Shown here piece by piece: positions 59,593 to 64,000 of a stretch of 64,000 nt of DNA. Origin of the DNA: Egicoccus halophilus. GTDB lineage: Bacteria; Actinomycetota; Nitriliruptoria; Nitriliruptorales; Nitriliruptoraceae. Both the position numbers and the translations under genes were made by a program. The stretch is from contig NZ_CP036250.1 in assembly GCF_004300825.1 (NCBI RefSeq), positions 1,240,001 to 1,304,000 of the forward strand, written 5' to 3'. The notes under the pieces are model-generated. The model saw only the letters and a program-made list of their open reading frames with translations, was not told the DNA's origin and did not search any database. The number at the start of each line of letters is the position of its first letter. Position 1 is the first letter of the stretch.

Positions 59593-60291
59593 GTGGCGAA
59601 GGTTCTCGCGGTCGACGACGAACCGCAGATCCTGACCGCGTTGGGACGCGGCCTCACCCGTGCCGGTCACGACGTGATCGTGGCCCGCAACGGCGAGGAC
59701 GGCCTGGCGGCTGCGGCGGCCGCCTCACCCGACGTCGTGCTGCTCGACCTGCGGCTGCCCGACCTCGACGGGATCGAGGTCGTCAAACGTCTGCGGGCCT
59801 GGACCGCGGTCCCGATCGTGCTGTTGTCGGGTTCGGGCAGCGAGCGTGCCCGCGTCCTGGCGCTCGACGCCGGGGCGGACGACTTCATCGACAAGCCGTT
59901 CTCCATGGAGGAGCTGCGCGCGCGGCTCGGGGCGATCCTGCGTCGGTCCGGCACGGCCGCGGTCACCGCCATCGAGCAGCCGACGGTGCAGGTGGGCGAC
60001 CTCGCCGTCGACCTCTCCGCCCGGCGGGTTCGGGTCGCCGGCGAGGAGGTGCGCCTGACCCCGCTGCAGTGGAAGCTGCTCGAGGTGCTGGTCGCCAACC
60101 CGGGCAAACTGCTCACCTACCGCGACATCATCGCGGCGGTGTGGTCGGACAAGCACGGTGACGAGGCCCGCGACAGCCTGCGGGTCCACCTGCGCGCGCT
60201 GCGACAGAAGCTCGGCGACGACGCCAGCGCACCTCGCTACGTCGCGACCGAGGCCGGGGTCGGCTACCGGTGGTTGGGCTCGGACGAGTGA
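59593..60291 (+). CDS. OmpR/KdpE-family response regulator
   Basis: 232 residues. Receiver: VLAVDDEPQILTALGRGL, phospho-acceptor Asp52 in VLLDLRLPDLDG, Ser in LLSGSGS and Lys in IDKPF. C-terminal winged-helix DNA-binding domain (about 125-230): VRLTPLQWKLLEVLVANPGK, YRDIIAAVWSDKHGDEARDSLRVHLRALRQKLG and ATEAGVGYRWL, as in KdpE/OmpR regulators. GTG 59593 is nine bases after AGGGG. It overlaps the kinase gene downstream by GTGA (60288-60291), forming a two-component operon. Confidence 0.94.
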   Translation: MAKVLAVDDEPQILTALGRGLTRAGHDVIVARNGEDGLAAAAAASPDVVLLDLRLPDLDGIEVVKRLRAWTAVPIVLLSGSGSERARVLALDAGADDFIDKPFSMEELRARLGAILRRSGTAAVTAIEQPTVQVGDLAVDLSARRVRVAGEEVRLTPLQWKLLEVLVANPGKLLTYRDIIAAVWSDKHGDEARDSLRVHLRALRQKLGDDASAPRYVATEAGVGYRWLGSDE

Positions 60292-61529
60292 GCCCGACCG
60301 GCGCCGGCCAGCACGAGCCCATCGCCGGAACGTCGCGGTGGGACGACGAACGGACCGGGGTGGTGCAGGAGCGCGCCCGGCTGTCCGAGCAGCTGGCGCA
60401 GGCCCAGCGGCTCGATCTCGCCGGCAGGCTCGCCGGCGGCGTCGCGCACGACCTGAAGAACCTGATCACGGTGTTGAGCTCGTACCTGGACCTGGCGAGC
60501 GGATCGGTGCAGGACCTGGCGCCCCGGGTCGGCGACGGGCCGGTCGAGACGATCCTCGACGACCTCGACCAGATCCGGCAGGCCGTCGACCGGACCGAGG
60601 CGCTGGCGCGCAAGCTGATGGAGTTCGCCGGCGGTGACGGTGCCACCGAGCCGGTCGACCTGCACCGCGCCGTCGCGTCCGTGCACGCCCGGCTCGCTCC
60701 CGCACTGGCCGAGGGGGTGACGGTGGAGCTCGACCTGCCCGACGACCTTCCCGCCGTGCGGGTGGACACGGACGGTCTGGAGCAGGCGTTGGAGCAGCTC
60801 CTGCGCAACAGCAACGACGCGCTGCCCGAGGGCGGCACCATCGTCGTGCGGGCCCGGGTCACCGACACTGCGGCGCCGGGCGGGTTCACCTCCGGTCCGC
60901 GGCCGCCGCTGGACGCGGGTCGTCGTCACGTGCGTCTCGCGGTCCTCGACGACGGCACCGGCATGGAGGACGAGACGCTCACCCGCGCGTTCGAACCGCT
61001 GTTCTCGACCAAGCCCGGCGCCCGCGGTAGCGGACTGGGTCTGCCCACGGTGCTCAGCTTCGTGCAGCAGATCGACGGGATGATCGACGTCCACTCCGTG
61101 CCGGGCGAGGGGACGACCATCGCGCTCGCGTTGCCCGTCGCCACCGACGACGTCGACGTCGACGAGCGCCCCGTCGGGGACGGTGCCGGGCGGCTGGTGG
61201 TGCTCGTGGACCCCAACGAACGTGCCCGCCGCCTGGTCACCGAGATGCTGGCCACGGCCGGGCACCGGGTGCTGGCCTGCGCCGACGGCGAGACGGGCCT
61301 GCGGTTGCTGGAGCAGCAGGGCGGTGACGTGCTGGTCGCCGAGCTCGCCCTGCCCGGTCTGCCGGGGTGGCGTCTGGTGGAGCGGGCCCGCGCAAGCCGG
61401 CCCCGGTTGCCCGTGCTGCTGTTCACCTCCGGGCAGGCACCGACGCGCACCACCGCCGACGTGCGCATGCTCGTCAAACCCTTCAGCAGCGAACGGCTGC
61501 TCCAGACCCTCGACGAGCTCGCGCCCTGA
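60288..61529 (+). CDS. Soluble hybrid histidine kinase with pseudo-receiver
   Basis: 413 residues; no membrane segment. H-box GGVAHDLKNLITVLSSYL (His54), N-box LEQLLRNSNDALPEGG, G1 DDGTGMEDE, F-box and G2 GSGLGLPTV are complete, so kinase activity is expected. A C-terminal receiver-like domain (about 300-413) begins VVLVDPNERARRL and has AELALPGLPG in place of the phosphorylated Asp motif (Glu instead of Asp) with LVKPF kept; Glu may mimic phosphorylation. GTG 60288 overlaps the response regulator stop. It likely senses a cytosolic signal through the ~50-residue N-terminus and phosphorylates the partner regulator. Its closeness to flagellin suggests motility input (inference). Confidence 0.88.
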   Translation: MSPTGAGQHEPIAGTSRWDDERTGVVQERARLSEQLAQAQRLDLAGRLAGGVAHDLKNLITVLSSYLDLASGSVQDLAPRVGDGPVETILDDLDQIRQAVDRTEALARKLMEFAGGDGATEPVDLHRAVASVHARLAPALAEGVTVELDLPDDLPAVRVDTDGLEQALEQLLRNSNDALPEGGTIVVRARVTDTAAPGGFTSGPRPPLDAGRRHVRLAVLDDGTGMEDETLTRAFEPLFSTKPGARGSGLGLPTVLSFVQQIDGMIDVHSVPGEGTTIALALPVATDDVDVDERPVGDGAGRLVVLVDPNERARRLVTEMLATAGHRVLACADGETGLRLLEQQGGDVLVAELALPGLPGWRLVERARASRPRLPVLLFTSGQAPTRTTADVRMLVKPFSSERLLQTLDELAP

Positions 61530-61556
61530 GCCGCAGAACTTTTTTCGACCCGGTGC

Positions 61557-61584
61557 TTCAGGGGTCCGGGCGGTGAGCCGATGG
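61557..61584 (+). promoter_or_regulatory. Candidate sigma28 promoter for flagellin
   Basis: TTCA, 16 bases, GCCGATGG, with an untranslated leader of about 50-60 bases before the ATG at 61644. Confidence 0.55.
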
Positions 61585-61625
61585 AAGCAGCACGCCGGCA
61601 AGAGCCGGCAACCGAAGGGCCAAGA

Positions 61626-61637
61626 CACGGAGGTCGA
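61626..61637 (+). promoter_or_regulatory. Candidate CsrA-binding site overlapping flagellin ribosome-binding site
   Basis: ACACGGAGGT contains the ANGGA core (ACGGA) overlapping the GGAGGT ribosome-binding site nine bases before the flagellin ATG. Just upstream (about 61593-61610) GCCGGCAAGAGCCGGC can form a short hairpin. CsrA bound here would block translation. FliW and CsrA are encoded nearby. Confidence 0.45.
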
Positions 61638-61643
61638 GCCCAC

Positions 61644-62636
61644 ATGCGCATCAACCAGAACATCGCCGCGTTCAACGCGTACCGCAACCTGTCGGAGACG
61701 CAGGGTTCGCAGGCCAAGTCGCTGGAGAAGCTGTCCAGCGGGTTCCGCATCAACCGCGCCGCCGACGACGCGTCGGGTCTCGTCAACAGCGAGAACCTGC
61801 GCAGCCAGATCGGTGGCCTGAAGGTCGCCACGCGCAACGCCCAGGACGCGATCAGCCTCGTGCAGACCGCCGAGGGCGCGCAGACCGAGGTCCACTCGAT
61901 CCTGCAGCGCATGCGTGACCTGGTCGTCCAGTCCGCCAACACCGGTACCAACGACGAGACCTCGCTCCAGGCCAACCAGGGCGAGATCTCGGCGCTGCGC
62001 GAAGAGCTCGACCGGATCGCCGAGCAGACGCAGTTCGGGACCAAGAAGATCCTGAACGGCGGCAAGGAAGGCCAGGAGTTCAAGTTCCAGGTCGGTGCCA
62101 ACTCCGGCCAGAACACCTCGGTCACCATCAAGGGCGTGAGCTCGGAGGACCTGGGCCTCGACAAGTTCACCGTCGTCCCCGCGACCGCCACGACGCCGCC
62201 TGCCGGTGGCGCTGGTGCCGTCGAAGGGGGCGAGGGTGGCGAAGAGGTCGAGGGTGGCGAAGAGGTCGAGGGTGCCGAGACCGCAGACGGTGGCGAGGGC
62301 ACGGAGGGCGCTCCGGAGGCCGGTGGCGCTGCTGGCGCTGCTGCTCCGACGGCTGGCGACACCGACGCCTTCCTGGACGCGCTCGACGACGCCATCGTGA
62401 ACGTGTCGACCAACCGTGCGGAGCTGGGTGCCTTCCAGAACCGCATGGAGAGCACCATCCGCAACGTCTCGGTCGCCGTGGAGAACCTCTCCGCCGCCGA
62501 GTCCCGCATCCGCGACACCGACATGGCGCAGGAGATGGTGAGCTTCACCCGCTCGCAGATCCTGTCGCAGGCCGGCACCGCGATGCTGGCGCAGGCGAAC
62601 CAGGTGCCCCAGGGCGTCCTGTCCCTGCTCCGCTGA
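61644..62636 (+). CDS. fliC: Flagellin
   Basis: 330 residues. N-terminal RINQNIAAFNAYRNLSETQG, LEKLSSGFRINRAADDASGL and C-terminal SRIRDTDMAQEMVSFTRSQ, QAGTAMLAQANQVPQGVLSLLR are the D0/D1 coiled coils of flagellin. The variable middle (about 185-245) is a short, very acidic Gly/Glu segment (EGGEGGEEVEGGEEVEGAE) encoded partly by an 18-base tandem repeat, quite unlike a folded D2/D3 domain. ATG 61644 has GGAGGT nine bases upstream. It is exported through the flagellar type III system and forms the filament. A T6 run (61540-61546) in the upstream gap is unusual here. Confidence 0.97.
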   Translation: MRINQNIAAFNAYRNLSETQGSQAKSLEKLSSGFRINRAADDASGLVNSENLRSQIGGLKVATRNAQDAISLVQTAEGAQTEVHSILQRMRDLVVQSANTGTNDETSLQANQGEISALREELDRIAEQTQFGTKKILNGGKEGQEFKFQVGANSGQNTSVTIKGVSSEDLGLDKFTVVPATATTPPAGGAGAVEGGEGGEEVEGGEEVEGAETADGGEGTEGAPEAGGAAGAAAPTAGDTDAFLDALDDAIVNVSTNRAELGAFQNRMESTIRNVSVAVENLSAAESRIRDTDMAQEMVSFTRSQILSQAGTAMLAQANQVPQGVLSLLR

Positions 62637-62653
62637 TCCACCGCAACACCTCC

Positions 62654-62690
62654 AGGGGTGGCGCTCCCGAGCGATCGGGGCGCCACCCCT
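62654..62690 (+). terminator. Terminator between flagellin and fliD
   Basis: Stem AGGGGTGGCGC/GCGCCACCCCT extended by CCCGA/TCGGG with a GCGA tetraloop, 17 bases after the flagellin stop. Confidence 0.88.
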
Positions 62691-62724
62691 CGGCATACCC
62701 GCTCCAGGTACGGGAGGAGCTCGC

Positions 62725-64000
62725 ATGAGCAGTTCGGGCATGTTCTCGATCGGTGGCATCGCCTCCGGTCTCGACACCACCGGCATCATCAACCAGTTGA
62801 TGGCGCTCGAACGTCAGCCGGTGACGCGACTGCAGTCGACGCAGGCGCAGCTGCGCGGCGTCGACAACGCCTGGTCGCAGGTCAACACCAAGCTGTCGTC
62901 GTTGCGCACCGCGGTCGATGCGATCTCCCGCCCGGACCGCTTCTCCAGCCTGGTCACGGTGTCCTCGTCGAACACCGACGCGGTCGGGGTGGCACGCGCC
63001 GCGACCTCCGCCACCGGTTCGGTCAGCTTCTCGGTCGAGCAGCTCGCGCGCCCCCAGCAGGTGACGAGCGGGGTGTTCCGCTCGGCCACCGACCCGCTCG
63101 CGGCAACCGGTCGCCTCGACGTGCAGGTCGGCACCAAGGACCCGGTGTCGATCGACGTCGTGGCCGGCGACAGCCTGCAGACGATCGCGAACAAGCTGAA
63201 CCGTGCCAACGCCGGCGTCACCGCCTCCGTGGTCAAGACCGGCGACGACGAACACCGCCTGCTGATCTCCTCGAAGGACAGCGGTGCGGCCAACACCGTG
63301 CAGGTGTCAAGCACCACGGGCCTGGCCCAGCTCGCACCGGCGACCGCGGACCAACCCGACGGCATGCGGGTGCTGCAGAGTGCCCAGGACGCGGTGCTGC
63401 GGCTGGGCACCGGGGACGACGCCATCGTCGTACGTCGTTCGAGCAACACCGTGACCGACCTCGTCCCCGGCGCGACGCTCACGCTGCGCAAGGCCACCAA
63501 CGGCGACCCGGTCACCGTGACCTCCCAGCGTGACCCCGAGGCGGCCGTCACCGCGGTCAAGACCTACGTCGAGGCGCTCAACGGCGCGATCAAGACCCTC
63601 AACGACCTCACGCGCTACGACGCGACCGCGAAGACCGCCGGCGCCCTGCAGGGCGACCCGGCCGCCCGGCGGTTGCTCGACCAGCTCCGCACCGCCGTCA
63701 GCGCCCCACCGGGCGCCACCGACGGGCCGTTCTCCAGTGCCGCGCAGCTCGGGATCACGGTCGACCGCACCGGGACCGTGACGCTGGACGACGCGAAGCT
63801 GCGTACGGCGCTGCAAGAGGACTTCGACGCGGTCGGCCGCCTGTTCGGCCGCACCGCCACGCCCGACGACGCCCGGGCCACCGGCGTCATCGGCGGGGTC
63901 GCCACCCAGGCCGGCACGTACCAGGTTCGGATCCTCCAGCCGGCGAGCGCGACGCGCGCCACGGCGCCGGGCGGGTTCGAGGAGGCCAAGACGTTCCGCA
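62725..64000 (+). CDS. fliD: Flagellar filament cap FliD, 5' part (3' end outside window)
   Basis: The frame is open to the last base, giving 425 visible codons. The start MSSSGMFSIGGIASGLDTTG IINQLMALERQPVTRLQSTQ is the conserved FliD N-terminus, the domain VQVGTKDPVSIDVVAGDSLQTIANKLNRANAGVTASVVKT (about 130-170) is the FliD_N/C junction, and later AAVTAVKTYVEALNGAIKTLNDL and ALQGDPAARRLLDQL fit the C-terminal FliD domain. It forms the pentameric cap guiding flagellin folding. ATG 62725 follows GGGAGGAG by five to six bases. It lies 88 bases after the flagellin stop, beyond a strong terminator. Confidence 0.95.
   Translation, partial: MSSSGMFSIGGIASGLDTTGIINQLMALERQPVTRLQSTQAQLRGVDNAWSQVNTKLSSLRTAVDAISRPDRFSSLVTVSSSNTDAVGVARAATSATGSVSFSVEQLARPQQVTSGVFRSATDPLAATGRLDVQVGTKDPVSIDVVAGDSLQTIANKLNRANAGVTASVVKTGDDEHRLLISSKDSGAANTVQVSSTTGLAQLAPATADQPDGMRVLQSAQDAVLRLGTGDDAIVVRRSSNTVTDLVPGATLTLRKATNGDPVTVTSQRDPEAAVTAVKTYVEALNGAIKTLNDLTRYDATAKTAGALQGDPAARRLLDQLRTAVSAPPGATDGPFSSAAQLGITVDRTGTVTLDDAKLRTALQEDFDAVGRLFGRTATPDDARATGVIGGVATQAGTYQVRILQPASATRATAPGGFEEAKTFR

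Noticed and set aside
61553-61643. c-di-GMP-I riboswitch in the flagellin leader
   Set aside because: Some fragments (GAGCCGATGG, CCGGCAAGAGCCGG) recall the class I element, but the conserved CACGCA...GGCAAACC and GANGCAAAGCC cores are absent.
1-64000. Mobile elements, CRISPR arrays or rRNA
   Set aside because: No transposase or integrase signatures, terminal inverted repeats with target duplications, regularly spaced repeats or rRNA stretches were seen; the only duplicated DNA is the MCP module and its flank.

Overview
The window is a contiguous piece of a very GC-rich chromosome. It has frequent GTG (and some TTG) starts, dense short operons with ATGA/GTGA/TGATG stop-start overlaps, and long spurious antisense frames caused by codon bias. 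A fused isobutyryl-CoA mutase, WhiG/FliA-type sigma factor, DUF389/DUF2254 membrane proteins, SLH-type cell-surface repeats and a PBP1-type murein synthase beside a flagellar/chemotaxis locus suggest a motile, aerobic, monoderm actinobacterium, perhaps Nitriliruptoria/Euzebya-like. That placement is inference. No insertion sequence, prophage, CRISPR array or rRNA was seen.

1-10 kb: 3' part of icmF, a CoA-transferase, a GAF-GGDEF-EAL-histidine kinase fusion, a Na+/solute symporter behind a TPP riboswitch, and a coupled DUF1028/amine-oxidase pair. 10-19 kb: membrane and housekeeping genes (DUF389, tRNA-Leu, MFS, patatin plus PlsC-like acyltransferase, sugar-dehydrogenase lipoprotein, Ohr, a winged-helix regulator). 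19-27 kb: two very large secreted proteins, an M14 carboxypeptidase with SLH-like repeats and a CBM/PA14/propeller/DUF1080 protein. 27-36 kb: tRNA-Lys, tRNA-His and tRNA-Arg, a hybrid kinase, a 58-residue acidic protein, DUF2254, a second GAF-GGDEF-EAL protein, PBP, a cytochrome c lipoprotein and an FkbM methyltransferase.

37-49 kb: a complete chemotaxis locus, cheA-cheW, three tandem MCP genes, then cheY-cheB-cheR-cheX-cheY and a second CheX/CheC-like gene. The MCPs have divergent sensors but nearly identical HAMP-less signalling modules, and two copies of a ~160-bp 3' flank are almost identical. 49-64 kb: a GGDEF-EAL membrane sensor broken by three frame changes; fliA co-translated with a degenerate HD-GYP protein; a FlgN-like gene; the minus-strand operon flgN-flgK-flgL-fliW-csrA; a signal-peptide-less NlpC/P60 hydrolase; a response regulator/hybrid kinase pair; flagellin; and the 5' part of fliD.

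The motility genes appear to form one circuit. Nine candidate sigma28-type promoters (TNNA or similar, 15-16 bases, then GCCGAY) lie upstream of cheA, the three MCPs, cheY, both flgN-like genes, the NlpC/P60 gene and flagellin, while FliA is encoded inside the cluster. CsrA and FliW are encoded together and the flagellin ribosome-binding site contains a CsrA-type ANGGA core. Four c-di-GMP-type proteins (two GGDEF-EAL paralogues, the broken GGDEF-EAL sensor, the HD-GYP protein) suggest an additional second-messenger layer.
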